Shown piece by piece: positions 1 to 8,348 of a DNA stretch of 33,443 bases. This stretch comes from a virus, in IMG/VR virus record IMGVR_UViG_3300028548_003072, positions 1 to 33,443 of that record, one strand, 5' to 3'. The position numbers were made by a program, and so were the translations under genes. Numbering within the stretch: position 1 is the first letter of the stretch; each line of letters begins with the position of its first letter. The notes beneath the pieces were generated by a model, which made no database searches, was not told where the DNA came from, and was given only the letters and a program-made list of their open reading frames with translations.

Positions 1-1848
1 TGGTGCTAAAAGAGCAGAAGCTCCACTAGCATTACCATAAATTATTTTACCTCTAGCTACTGCATCAAGTAAATTTATTTCTGCTGCTGTAGAAGTTACT
101 CCATCTAATATGTTTAATTCTGCTGTAGTAGATGTAACACCATCTAATATATTTAGTTCAGCAGTAGTTGATGTAACACCATCTAATATATTTAATTCTG
201 TTGCAGTTGAAGTTACTGCTACATTTTCATTAACTTTTGGTGAAGTTAAGGTTTTATTTGTTAAAGTTTGTGTTCCAGCAAGTGTAGCAACAGTATTATC
301 TATTGAAATTGTTCCTGAAGCTGTAATAGTTCCACCATTGATTCCTGTACCAGTTGCGATACTTGTTACTGTTCCAGTATTACTTGGAGTAATTACAGTA
401 TAAGTAATACTTGTAGATCCTAAAGATCCATTACTATCTGTCGTACATAAAAATATTTTATTATCATTTACAGAACCTTGATTAACTACAATCATACCAC
501 CTGATAGTTCGGCAATAGTGTCATGCTCTGGATCTCTTGATGCTGCACCAGCACCTGATGCTACTGCAATATATAAACCATTTGCTGTAGCTGTACTTTG
601 ATTTTTGACTAAAACTCTATCTCCAGCAACTAAAGTTATACCATCTATTGCATCACCAGCTTCTAGTGCATTTGATAAATTAACATTTCCTGTTGTAGCA
701 CATTCTGCAATAACTCTAGTTCTTAAACCAGCAACTGCTTGGTCAACATAAGATTTAGTAGATGCGTCTGAATTATTTGATGGTTCACCTAATCCTGTAA
801 CTGATCCACCAGATATTGAAACATTGTTTGCTGCTTGTGTTGCAATTGATCCTAGTCCTAAAGAAGTTCTAGCAGTAGCTCCACTTTCGGCTACCCAAGT
901 TGATCCATTACCAACAATTAAATTACCATCTGTTTTTGCTAAAGCACCAATTGCAGTTAAGTCTGCATCATTAGCTTGTTTAGCATTAATTTGAGTTTGG
1001 ATTGCACTTGATACTCCATCTAAATAACCTAGTTCAGTTGATGTAACTGCACTAACTTCTACTTTACCTGATCCGTTTGATGTTAAAGCTCTTGAAGCTG
1101 TTAAATCTTCTGTATCAATAGTAGTTGCTGCCCCAGTAATGGTAGCATTTTTAGCATTAAGTTGTGTTTGAACATTTGAACTTACACCATCAAGATAACT
1201 TAACTCTGTTGAAGTTACATCTGATACTGCAATTTTTTGTGAGCCATTAGATATTACTGCTCTGTTAGCAGTTAAACTTTCTGTATCAATCGTTGTAGCT
1301 GATCCAGTTATAGTAGCATTTTTTGCATTTAACTGAGTTTGGATTGCACTTGATACTCCATCTAAATAATTAAATTCAGCATTAGATACAACACCAGTAT
1401 TAATTTTTGTAGCTGGGATTCCTTTAGGTATAGAGTCAACAGTTAAGGCAGCTAAATAAACATCAATTGCTTCACTTGATAGTGAGCCACTATCCCAAAC
1501 TACTGTAACTGTTGTGTTAGTTGAAAAAGCAACAGCAGAAATTGTTCCATAAATAGTTCCAGGTGTAGCTGCTATAACTTTAATTCTTCTATTAACTGTA
1601 TAAATAGTTCTTACATCAACTCCAGCAATTGTAAAAGTTGTACCAGAAGCATAAGCAATAGTTGCAGCACCAGAGCCATCACCATACTGAACGTATTGTG
1701 AGTCATTGTACCAATCTCTAGTATTCTTCATCAAAGCTCTCAACGCATTATTTAAATTTGATGGAAGCATACCCTCATTAGTATCAATTCCATTTAAATC
1801 AATGTTACTTGCTTGTGTTGTCGAATAATCTTTTATATTGCTGCTCAT
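1..1848 (-). CDS. Tail fibre protein, C-terminus cut by window edge
   Basis: The minus strand is open from the ATG at 1848 to base 1 (616 codons, no stop), so the gene continues beyond the window. The start is preceded by AGGAG nine bases upstream. The first ~60 residues (MSSNIKDYSTTQASNIDLNG...) resemble the N-terminal virion-attachment part of many phage tail fibres. The middle has three copies of a module built on ELxYLDGVSSxxQTQLNAK, and the C-terminal end has four tandem 13-residue units (TTAELNILDGVTS and variants). Such repeats form trimeric fibre shafts. It probably contacts the host cell. It is the last gene of the leftward tail cluster. The receptor-binding tip is not in view. Confidence 0.88.
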   Translation of the reverse strand, partial: MSSNIKDYSTTQASNIDLNGIDTNEGMLPSNLNNALRALMKNTRDWYNDSQYVQYGDGSGAATIAYASGTTFTIAGVDVRTIYTVNRRIKVIAATPGTIYGTISAVAFSTNTTVTVVWDSGSLSSEAIDVYLAALTVDSIPKGIPATKINTGVVSNAEFNYLDGVSSAIQTQLNAKNATITGSATTIDTESLTANRAVISNGSQKIAVSDVTSTELSYLDGVSSNVQTQLNAKNATITGAATTIDTEDLTASRALTSNGSGKVEVSAVTSTELGYLDGVSSAIQTQINAKQANDADLTAIGALAKTDGNLIVGNGSTWVAESGATARTSLGLGSIATQAANNVSISGGSVTGLGEPSNNSDASTKSYVDQAVAGLRTRVIAECATTGNVNLSNALEAGDAIDGITLVAGDRVLVKNQSTATANGLYIAVASGAGAASRDPEHDTIAELSGGMIVVNQGSVNDNKIFLCTTDSNGSLGSTSITYTVITPSNTGTVTSIATGTGINGGTITASGTISIDNTVATLAGTQTLTNKTLTSPKVNENVAVTSTATELNILDGVTSTTAELNILDGVTSTTAELNILDGVTSTAAEINLLDAVARGKIIYGNASGASALLAP

Positions 1849-1861
1849 AATTTTTTAGCTC

Positions 1862-2008
1862 CTAATTCATAAACCAACTAAAAGCCTTATCGCTTTCAGT
1901 ATTATTTTTGTTAATTAATGTATTTACTGCTTCTTCAACTTGTCTTTGAAAAAGTTCTTTTGTGTCAAATGAATATCTAATGTTATCTATATCTATTTTA
2001 TCTGACAC
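1862..2008 (-). CDS. Small tail-cluster protein, 48 aa
   Basis: This short gene starts with GTG, which shares its first G with the TAG stop of the upstream 607-aa tail gene (TAGTG). GGTGGGG lies just upstream as a ribosome site. The product begins VSDKIDIDNIRYSFDTKEL and ends SWFMN. It is acidic and predicted helical (LFQRQVEEAVNTLINK). Its TAG stop lies inside the ribosome-binding stretch of the tail fibre gene, so translation of the three genes is probably coupled. No family is recognised. It could be a small tail or chaperone protein. Confidence 0.6.
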   Translation of the reverse strand: MSDKIDIDNIRYSFDTKELFQRQVEEAVNTLINKNNTESDKAFSWFMN

Positions 2009-3831
2009 TATCTATCCCCACCTGGTACTGCTTTTAAATCTATTCCTTGTGCATTAGTCCAAAGACTTGCTGCTGGAATTTTAACATTAGCTCTAAAATA
2101 TCTACCAGATTTTCTTACTGGATTTATACCACTTGCGTTCATTGAACTTGATGGTGATGATGTAACTGCATCTGCTAATTTATCTCTAGTTTTAATAATT
2201 ACATTTGCACTTGCATCTACAATTGGTCTAACACTTGTTATGTTTGCTCTTAAACCTGGAAACAATTCTGTTTCTTTAGTTTCAAGTTCAGCTTCTAAAT
2301 TTTTTCCAGAAAAAATAGCTGCTTTAAAATTCTCATCAACTGCACCTAAATACAAATGCCCAGTTTCCCAGAACCTTGTATCAAGTGAAATATTAATATC
2401 ATCTATGTTAGAACTTATAATATCCATAAGCTCAACTGTGTTAGCTACAATAAATTGTTGAAATATTTGTGATGCTTTAACTTTAGCAATTGACCATTTC
2501 TGAGTTACATAATTGTATATCAGAAGTTTATCACATAAACCAGTAACATTTGGGTTATCCTTACTTGGATATAACCAAATCGCTAAAGTATTAAATGGAT
2601 CTACTGCTGCTGTAATTCTATCTGTGTATGCTTTGTTTAAATCACTTTCAAAAAATCTATTAACTTTTTCAGATCCAATAGGAAGTATCTGATCTCCATT
2701 GATTTGAAAAAATCCATCTGAGGAATAAAAAAAGACCTGTCTGTTGTCCTGGCAAACTGTTTGTCCATAAACAGCTCCTCTATTTGGACTCAAAACTGAG
2801 AAACGGAATACTACGTTTCCACCAACAAAATCCATTCTTAAAATTGAATCTTCTCTAAAAATATATCCAACCTCACCAGAAGTTATTGCAACTATTTGAC
2901 CACCAGAGCCAGGCAAGTCTTGAGTATCTGATGAACTAACACCAGCTTCCCAAGTAGAAATATCATTAATTCCTGACCAAGCTAATCTGTTTTTTGCATT
3001 TTCAATATTACCAGTTACTAAGAAATCTCTTATCACACCTGAAACTCTAAACTTAGAGGGTACTGTTCCTGATCCTGATGCAGTTGCTAAAGTTTGTAAA
3101 TCAACAAAACCTGTTGAAGTTCCCATTAAAAAATATTGAGGTGCATCTACACCATTTGATGCAATAACATAACTTCCAAATTGAGTAAAAGTTATGTAGT
3201 CGGTAGCAGTTCCTGATAAAGGTGTGCCACCAATAAAATTTGTTGTTGTTAATTTTACAGTATCAGATGAAACATTAGTTAAATTTAATCTACCTACTGT
3301 TGCCCTTGTGACTGTAACAACTGCACTTGATACTGTTGCTGTAAAATCAGCATGACCATTAATACTATTTTTTAAATTTGTTGCAGTAGTATTATTATTT
3401 GTTTGTACTTGAAATTGATTTGTACTGGCAGTTCCTGTAACTGATGTAAAAACAATAGTTGAACCATTATTTTTTTTTAATGTAATAGTTTTGTTAGCTC
3501 CAATATTTGCATAATCAGAAACTGTAATTGTGCATTTTGCTTTTGCAGTATTTAAAAATAATCCACTAGCACCTTTATCTATAAATGCTCCACCAGCTAA
3601 TTGGTAAATTGTATCTGCTGTTCCTACAAAAGTAAAAACTGTGTTTTCATTATTTCTAAAACTTTTTGCTCCTTTAGCATTTTGTAAAACAGTTGATGTA
3701 CCACTATAAGGTACTAAACCTTTTACAGGCTTATAACTTGTAGCAGCATGGTAGACGTTAGTCGCTACAGTTGCACCAGGATTTAAATGTGATGGTTGAT
3801 CTGGTAACCATTCGCCAAAAGGTAATTGCAT
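2008..3831 (-). CDS. Large tail protein, podovirus nozzle/tubular type
   Basis: This 607-aa protein has an N-terminus (MQLPFGEWLPDQPSHLNPG) that matches the large tail proteins following the adaptor in many short-tailed phages. Such proteins begin with a proline/asparagine-rich lead and then a YxPxxGLVPYSG-like segment. The rest is beta-rich with Ser/Thr/Asn runs, as expected for a tail tube or nozzle. Residues near 300-400 (EDSILRMDF, FYSSDGFFQINGDQ) look like the beta-propeller-like core common in this family. It lies directly downstream of the probable adaptor. The name is by family resemblance and position; no enzymatic motif is seen. Confidence 0.7.
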   Translation of the reverse strand: MQLPFGEWLPDQPSHLNPGATVATNVYHAATSYKPVKGLVPYSGTSTVLQNAKGAKSFRNNENTVFTFVGTADTIYQLAGGAFIDKGASGLFLNTAKAKCTITVSDYANIGANKTITLKKNNGSTIVFTSVTGTASTNQFQVQTNNNTTATNLKNSINGHADFTATVSSAVVTVTRATVGRLNLTNVSSDTVKLTTTNFIGGTPLSGTATDYITFTQFGSYVIASNGVDAPQYFLMGTSTGFVDLQTLATASGSGTVPSKFRVSGVIRDFLVTGNIENAKNRLAWSGINDISTWEAGVSSSDTQDLPGSGGQIVAITSGEVGYIFREDSILRMDFVGGNVVFRFSVLSPNRGAVYGQTVCQDNRQVFFYSSDGFFQINGDQILPIGSEKVNRFFESDLNKAYTDRITAAVDPFNTLAIWLYPSKDNPNVTGLCDKLLIYNYVTQKWSIAKVKASQIFQQFIVANTVELMDIISSNIDDINISLDTRFWETGHLYLGAVDENFKAAIFSGKNLEAELETKETELFPGLRANITSVRPIVDASANVIIKTRDKLADAVTSSPSSSMNASGINPVRKSGRYFRANVKIPAASLWTNAQGIDLKAVPGGDR

Positions 3832-3849
3832 TATTTTTTTTTCCTGTTG

Positions 3850-4503
3850 TTAAGAAATTGAAACAAATGGAGAAGCTACTGATGTTGTAGTTCTTACTTG
3901 TAAAGGACTTCCATTGTATTCATCTTCTCTATCGTTTAACTCAAGTCGTTCCATAGCAGTTCCAAACATTTGTTGCCAAACTTGGACTTGTTGTGGATTG
4001 ATACCACCTAAAAAGTTTGCTGCATGAAACAATGATCCATATAAATAAATTGCTGGGTGAGATTTTAGAATATAATTTGTTGCAACTGATGAAGTTAAAG
4101 CTGGGAATTTTTTAAAATAATTCATTTTAGCTGTGTAAGTTGCATCTGGTTTTGGAGAGAATCTAATTGTATCTCCTAAAATTGTAAATGTACTTGGTCT
4201 GCCAGTTGTTGATGTGCCACTTGTTGCATCCATTGTTGCTGGTGTTGAATAAACCAATGGAGTTTTTGTTTGACCAGCTAAAATATAAAAATCCCTAATT
4301 TGTAAAAAGTCAGTCGGTAAGGCAACAGTTTCAGCATCTACAGTTATACTAACTTGATCTATCATTGATCTAACTCTTAATTTAGAGTTAAAATCAGCTT
4401 CTGCTAATTTAATAAAGTCATCAGCTATCTCTGTTGTTAAATCTGATCTGTTTAACCAGTTAGCAAGTGATGCTTTTAATTCTGTGTATGTAGTTAGTGC
4501 CAT
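3850..4503 (-). CDS. Head-tail adaptor / tail tubular protein A-like
   Basis: This 217-aa protein begins MALTTYTELKASLANWLNR, followed by FIKLAEADFNSKLRVR and LPTDFLQIRDFYI. That pattern is typical of the adaptor proteins that sit below the portal in podoviruses (T7 gp11-like role). The length fits the family. It overlaps the stop of the 112-aa gene upstream by one base and is followed by the large tail protein, which is the usual order. It probably forms a dodecameric ring joining portal and tail. The assignment rests on motif resemblance and gene order. Confidence 0.72.
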   Translation of the reverse strand: MALTTYTELKASLANWLNRSDLTTEIADDFIKLAEADFNSKLRVRSMIDQVSITVDAETVALPTDFLQIRDFYILAGQTKTPLVYSTPATMDATSGTSTTGRPSTFTILGDTIRFSPKPDATYTAKMNYFKKFPALTSSVATNYILKSHPAIYLYGSLFHAANFLGGINPQQVQVWQQMFGTAMERLELNDREDEYNGSPLQVRTTTSVASPFVSIS

Positions 4504-4841
4504 TAAATTTTTCCTGGTGCAGTTCTAAAATATCTAAAATCAGAACTATTTAGTTTTTCTCTTAATATTTTGTGTTGAACATCCTTAGGTAATTTAAACC
4601 AATTACCATCTTGACTGTTGTTATATTCTTTTGTCCAAATTTCTAAAATTATTGTAGGAACAGATGCTATTCTTTTAAAGTCTTTACCTGGAGAGTAACC
4701 ATCATTCCTAGTGTAAAGCTCTTTATTAGTTTTAATAATTGGAGCTATGTCAGTTGATGTTTTAACTAAAACACCCTCTTTATCATTATCATAATAAGTA
4801 TTATTTTTAATACCATCAGACTCTTGACCAATTTTTCTCAT
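4503..4841 (-). CDS. Structural-cluster protein, 112 aa, unknown
   Basis: This 112-aa protein lies between a 45-aa basic miniprotein and the adaptor gene. Its ATG overlaps the upstream stop (TAATG) and its own stop touches the adaptor start, so it is translationally coupled on both sides. It contains an EIWTKEYNNSQDGNWFKLP segment followed by a helical, basic DVQHKILREKLNSS part. No family or catalytic motif is recognised. The position suggests a minor virion or head-completion protein. Confidence 0.7.
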   Translation of the reverse strand: MRKIGQESDGIKNNTYYDNDKEGVLVKTSTDIAPIIKTNKELYTRNDGYSPGKDFKRIASVPTIILEIWTKEYNNSQDGNWFKLPKDVQHKILREKLNSSDFRYFRTAPGKI

Positions 4842-4978
4842 TAACGACCTTGCCCTAAATAACGATTAGTATTTTTTTGTCTTTTCTCATGTTTTGAGAG
4901 TGATTTTTTATGTTGACCAGCACCTCTTTTGGGTGGCTTATCTCTTGGAGTAAAAGTATTGAACTTTTGCTTTGCCAC
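4841..4978 (-). CDS. Basic miniprotein, 45 aa
   Basis: The GTG start at 4978 shares its first G with the TAG of the 94-aa gene upstream, and its TAA overlaps the ATG of the 112-aa gene (TAATG). The product (VAKQKFNTFTPRDKPPKRG...) is strongly basic and hydrophilic, with KKSLSKHEKRQKN in the second half. Tight coupling on both sides supports it as real although it is short. It may bind DNA or acidic virion proteins; this is inference only. Confidence 0.6.
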   Translation of the reverse strand: MAKQKFNTFTPRDKPPKRGAGQHKKSLSKHEKRQKNTNRYLGQGR

Positions 4979-5262
4979 TACGCACCCATTTCAGTAATAG
5001 AAATAACAGCATTATTTCCACCTAAAGCAGCTACTTTTTCACCTGGAGAAACTTTAAAAATTTCTGGTTGATCTGCTGGTATAAAAATATGATTAGCAGT
5101 AGCAGTTGGTGCAGTAGCAAAGATGATATGAAAATCTGTTGCAGCACAAATTCTTACATATTCAGTTTGTGATCCAAAAGCAGATGATGCAATAGATGCA
5201 GCAGTTCCAGCCATTGTTATTTTTTGTATTGTACTTGGTCTTAAAGCATAATTAAAAGCCAT
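4978..5262 (-). CDS. Probable capsid decoration or head protein, 94 aa
   Basis: This 94-aa protein is rich in Ala, Thr and Ile and looks all-beta. It ends with a segment (FKVSPGEKVAALGG followed by AVISITEMGA) like small head proteins of marine phages that pack on the capsid surface. It follows the capsid, decoration protein and two lysine-rich miniproteins. Its stop is shared with the next gene's GTG. No enzyme motif is present. The decoration role is inferred from composition and location. Confidence 0.6.
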   Translation of the reverse strand: MAFNYALRPSTIQKITMAGTAASIASSAFGSQTEYVRICAATDFHIIFATAPTATANHIFIPADQPEIFKVSPGEKVAALGGNNAVISITEMGA

Positions 5263-5277
5263 AATTTGTTTTTCCTT

Positions 5278-5385
5278 TTATTTTCTTTTCTTCATTTTAG
5301 ATTTAACAATCTTCAATTTAAGTTTTTTTGGTAAAGTTTTTTGTTTAGCTGTTAAGACAGCTTTACCTTTCATTCTACCTTGCAT
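5278..5385 (-). CDS. Lysine-rich miniprotein, 35 aa
   Basis: This short gene starts at an ATG that overlaps the TAA of the 33-aa gene upstream (TAATG). The product starts MQGRMKGKAVLTAKQKTLP and ends in a run of Lys/Arg, with about 40% basic residues. The following 94-aa gene has its AAGGAAAAA ribosome site just after this stop. It probably acts in the virion or binds nucleic acid, judging by charge alone. The overlap and codon-like pattern support a real gene. Confidence 0.55.
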   Translation of the reverse strand: MQGRMKGKAVLTAKQKTLPKKLKLKIVKSKMKKRK

Positions 5386-5486
5386 TAATATTTTCTCATT
5401 TTTACTTTTTTACTTTTTTTCTTTTTACCTTTTTTTTTAGGTGGTCTTCCTTTTTTAGAAGCATACGTCCCTTTACCCATTGGCAT
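5385..5486 (-). CDS. Lysine-rich miniprotein, 33 aa (GRPPKKK type)
   Basis: The ATG at 5486 is preceded by AAAGGAAATAAATT, a plausible ribosome site. The product starts MPMGKGTYASKKGRPPKKK and is almost entirely Lys/Gly after that. Small proteins of the form MPMGKGTYG-KKGRPPKK occur near capsid genes of many marine phages. The GRPPKKK motif resembles an AT-hook (GRP core), so minor-groove binding to AT-rich DNA is possible. It is coupled to the next miniprotein by TAATG. Confidence 0.6.
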   Translation of the reverse strand: MPMGKGTYASKKGRPPKKKGKKKKSKKVKMRKY

Positions 5487-5513
5487 AATTTATTTCCTTT
5501 TATTTGATTAGTA

Positions 5514-5550
5514 TTTGTGGGGAAGTATCGCTAGACAAGATCCCCACAAA
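5514..5550 (-). terminator. Stable hairpin downstream of decoration gene
   Basis: A perfect 10-bp inverted repeat, TTTGTGGGGA at 5514-5523 and TCCCCACAAA at 5541-5550, has a 17-base loop. It lies in the untranslated gap between the 113-aa gene and the lysine-rich miniproteins. No T-run follows on the leftward strand, so it is more likely a leaky terminator, processing site or 3'-end stabiliser than a strong stop. Confidence 0.4.
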
Positions 5551-5558
5551 ATTTGTAA

Positions 5559-5900
5559 TTATCTTCTAATAATAAGAGTTACAGCCATAGCTGATGTATT
5601 TGTTGATCCACCATTAGTGATAAGTTCAACAGCACCATCTTCTTCAACTCTATTAGCACCAGTTGGAGCAACAGTTATAGTTCTGTTAGCTGATCCAGAT
5701 GCTGTATGACTAATTGCACTTCCAGTAATTGCAACACCACCTATTTCAAAAGAGATAGCTGCTGTTCCTGTAGTAACAACTGCATTGTGTGTAATAATTT
5801 TAATAATATTTCCACCATCAGGCACAGCAACAAAAGTTGATGATCCAGCAGATACATTTGGTATTACACCAGTTATAAAATAATCGTTAAGTGTTCTCAT
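5559..5900 (-). CDS. Probable capsid decoration protein, 113 aa
   Basis: This 113-aa protein follows the major capsid gene. It begins MRTLNDYFITGVIPNVSAG, then TFVAVPDGGNIIKI, and ends in a beta-rich repeat (TSAMAVTLIIRR). Proteins of this form follow capsid genes in many marine phages and are thought to decorate the capsid or serve as head fibres. AAGGAAAAT lies upstream of the ATG. It is flanked by two hairpins (5976-5999 and 5514-5550), which may set its expression relative to the capsid. The role is inferred from position and composition. Confidence 0.62.
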   Translation of the reverse strand: MRTLNDYFITGVIPNVSAGSSTFVAVPDGGNIIKIITHNAVVTTGTAAISFEIGGVAITGSAISHTASGSANRTITVAPTGANRVEEDGAVELITNGGSTNTSAMAVTLIIRR

Positions 5901-5975
5901 TGTATTTTCCTTTTTTTGTATTGCTTCGTTCCGATATTAAATCTTCAAAGAAAACAAAATTATTAATGAATATTA

Positions 5976-5999
5976 TGAGGGAGTATAAATACCCCCTCA
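5976..5999 (-). terminator. Hairpin immediately after capsid gene
   Basis: TGAGGG... pairs with ...CCCTCA over 10 bp (one G-T) around a 4-base TTTA loop, 12 bases after the capsid stop codon. No T-run follows, so this may be a partial terminator or mRNA 3'-end protector for the highly expressed capsid message. Confidence 0.45.
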
Positions 6000-6011
6000 C
6001 AAAAGTTGTAA

Positions 6012-6959
6012 CTACGCAGTAGTTAAATCAAAAATACCACCACTTGCTTTTTCATTTTTAGAAACAAGTGTGTATTCAACTATCATTGCTTTTTTATCAG
6101 CATCTCCAGTTTTCGCTAAGTCAACCATTTGGAAGTCCCTTAGGTATGCAGCAGACCACATATCAGGAGATAGAACATAAGCTGATCTACTTCTTGAAAA
6201 TCTGTTTGCTACAACTTGTAACGCACCGAAATCACTTTCGTAAACGTCAATTGCAGAAACTAATCTTTTATTTTCTGCATCATCCATCCTAGTTGCTCCA
6301 CCTGTAAAGCCAGATAGTTTTTGCTTATTAAAAGCACCAACCATAACCATTGATGGATCGCCACCCTCAGTCCAAACTTTTCTAATCATAGATTTAAGTT
6401 GAGACTCAGTAAAAGCTCTTGTGTTTCCATCAGTTCTAGCATGAGTACCAGATCCAGTTGGATCAGCACCAGCTCCACCACCTTTGTCTGAATTAGTTTT
6501 AATCCAAGACTCTAGTGTAGCCATTCTTCTTGCAGCACCAGCACCTGAGTCAACAGGAGCTTGGTTTGCAGTAAGAGTAGTTTCCATATCTCTTTTAAGT
6601 TCTTTAGAAGCTTTAGAGATTAGGTATGCTAGTTCGTTGTTTCTTCCAGCAAGGTCAACTGATTCCATAGTACCAGAAACGATCACAGCTTTTCTTGAAA
6701 TTTGTGATTTGTTTCCAATTCTAGTAGTTGTAGTTTGTGCATCAAATGCAATTTCATCACCCTCTAAGTGATAGTTGTTTGCTGCTGGTGCAGCTAACGC
6801 ATCTATCTCCCATTCATGGTTGACGGCAGTTGCTTTTGATTTTCCAATTGAACTCATAAATGGAGTATCAGTTGGACTTATGTTGTAGATGATATCAGAT
6901 AAATCTTCTCTTTGACCATTTACAGCATATTTTGTAACAGTATTAGATATTAATGCCAT
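6012..6959 (-). CDS. Major capsid protein, SU10/DUF5309-like
   Basis: This 315-aa protein begins MALISNTVTKYAVNGQRED, followed by LSDIIYNISPTDTPF. That start is characteristic of the SU10-type (DUF5309) major capsid family, an HK97-fold group. Further family-like segments are the HEWEIDALAAP stretch near residue 48 and MVMVGAFNKQKLSGFTGG near residue 205. The length is usual for the family. It follows the scaffold gene with only nine bases between, and is followed by a hairpin and a decoration gene. It should form the icosahedral shell. Confidence 0.88.
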   Translation of the reverse strand: MALISNTVTKYAVNGQREDLSDIIYNISPTDTPFMSSIGKSKATAVNHEWEIDALAAPAANNYHLEGDEIAFDAQTTTTRIGNKSQISRKAVIVSGTMESVDLAGRNNELAYLISKASKELKRDMETTLTANQAPVDSGAGAARRMATLESWIKTNSDKGGGAGADPTGSGTHARTDGNTRAFTESQLKSMIRKVWTEGGDPSMVMVGAFNKQKLSGFTGGATRMDDAENKRLVSAIDVYESDFGALQVVANRFSRSRSAYVLSPDMWSAAYLRDFQMVDLAKTGDADKKAMIVEYTLVSKNEKASGGIFDLTTA

Positions 6960-6968
6960 TATATTATC

Positions 6969-7997
6969 CTATTTGTTTGAGTTGTTAATCATATCCAAGA
7001 AAACATTCTGAGCATCTTTAAGACTCCCAGTTTTTCTTAGACGACCAAACTTTTCTCTAGCAGCTTTTGATTTGACATCATTTTTGTCTTGTTTTATGCC
7101 TGACGAAAACACTCTGCTTGGCTTAGAAATCTTTTTAGCAAGATTTGGTTTTGCTTTTTGTAAATTTCCAAACTTCATAGCATCGTTTACCAACATCAAG
7201 ATACGATGGTCATATACTTGAGCTATTTCTGAATCGTTAAATCCATATTTAGCTAAATGACTTCTCATATTGTTTTTTAAAGTTGATGCTTTACCAGGAT
7301 CAGCAAAATCAGGAATATTATTAACTAATTTTGTTTTTTCCGTCTGTAAATATCCATCAAATTGTTGTTTCTGTTCAGATTGTGTTTTTTGAATAGATGA
7401 ATTAAGCATTTCTTGCTTTCTTCTTAATCTATGTTCAATCTTAGCAGCTTGTGCTGGATCTTCTTCGTAAAGAGCTTCTAAATCAGCAGAGTTTATCTCT
7501 GTATTAAGCTCTTGTTGGGCATTAGACAATATTTGATTCATCTCATTAAGCTTTTGAGAATAGTCTTGTCTTTGCTTTTCAGATTGAGAATGAAAGTTCT
7601 TTCTATCGTTAGAAAGTTCCTCAGTCTTTCGTCTGTAATCTGCATCTTTTTGATATCCATTTCTCAACTCATCAAGGGTAACTTCTAATTCTTGACCAGC
7701 AACTTTTACCTTGTAGGTGGAATTTTCCTGTTTCTCTTGAGTATCAATCTGTTCTTCGTTTTGAGATACATCTTGCTCTGAAACTTCTTCTTCTTCTGAT
7801 TCAGTTTCTTCGCTTATTTCCTGTTCCTGAGGTTGATCGGTTTCCAATTCCTCATTTTGTGGTTCAGGAGAATTCTGTTGTTGTGTTTCTCCAGTTTCTT
7901 TTTCTTCTGGAGTATTTAATAAACCATTTACTGCTTTTTGAGCTTTCTGTAAATCAGTTTCAGCTCCCTGTAGTGGGTTAGCAAAATTTTCTGACAT
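6969..7997 (-). CDS. Capsid scaffolding protein
   Basis: This 342-aa protein has a long acidic Glu/Gln-rich N-terminal third (residues ~30-95). It is followed by a Lys/Glu/Gln-rich helical coiled-coil middle (~115-240) and a basic C-terminus (~280-342). This composition and its place directly between portal and major capsid genes match scaffold proteins. The basic tail is where scaffolds usually contact the capsid protein. No protease motif is seen. The ATG is preceded by AAAAGGAAAAAT. Confidence 0.8.
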   Translation of the reverse strand: MSENFANPLQGAETDLQKAQKAVNGLLNTPEEKETGETQQQNSPEPQNEELETDQPQEQEISEETESEEEEVSEQDVSQNEEQIDTQEKQENSTYKVKVAGQELEVTLDELRNGYQKDADYRRKTEELSNDRKNFHSQSEKQRQDYSQKLNEMNQILSNAQQELNTEINSADLEALYEEDPAQAAKIEHRLRRKQEMLNSSIQKTQSEQKQQFDGYLQTEKTKLVNNIPDFADPGKASTLKNNMRSHLAKYGFNDSEIAQVYDHRILMLVNDAMKFGNLQKAKPNLAKKISKPSRVFSSGIKQDKNDVKSKAAREKFGRLRKTGSLKDAQNVFLDMINNSNK

Positions 7998-8054
7998 ATT
8001 TTTCCTTTTAAGTTAAGTTCCTCTTGTAAGGTTGACTTATCCTAACCTTAGTGG

Positions 8055-8348
8055 CTAGAATTTTTGGTTTTTGATATGGTTTCTAAAATCTTCCAATTGT
8101 TTGGTAGCTAGTTTGCCAGTATCTAAAATTTCTTGTAAGTGATGCTCAACTTTTCCAACTATATTATAAGCTAACCAAAGCTTCTCTCTAGTTTCAGTTT
8201 CGTTAGCACCAGTATTTAATAAACTTGTAGAATATAAATTTTTAAGCTTATCAAATGACTCTTGTAATAAAGGGTTGTTTAGTAAATCTTTAACCTTGTT
8301 GGATTGGTTTATTTCCTGTTGGAGTTTTGCTTGTTCCTGGTTGTCCAT
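8055..8348 (-). CDS. Portal-adjacent helical protein, 97 aa
   Basis: This 97-aa, mostly helical and hydrophilic protein begins MDNQEQAKLQQEINQ. Its start lies 59 bases inside the 3' end of the portal gene in another frame. Proteins of this size and charge often sit between portal and scaffold in podoviruses. The central part (ETREKLWLAYNIVGKVEHHLQEIL) looks like a helical hairpin. No function is recognised; it may be a head-assembly accessory protein. Confidence 0.65.
   Translation of the reverse strand: MDNQEQAKLQQEINQSNKVKDLLNNPLLQESFDKLKNLYSTSLLNTGANETETREKLWLAYNIVGKVEHHLQEILDTGKLATKQLEDFRNHIKNQKF

Noticed and set aside
45-215. CRISPR-like array
   Set aside because: The 39-base repeats have no spacers and translate in frame into the 13-residue fibre repeat.
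110-403. Plus-strand frame of 97 codons
   Set aside because: It is the antisense of the tail fibre repeats; the minus strand is open for 616 codons with clear fibre repeats.
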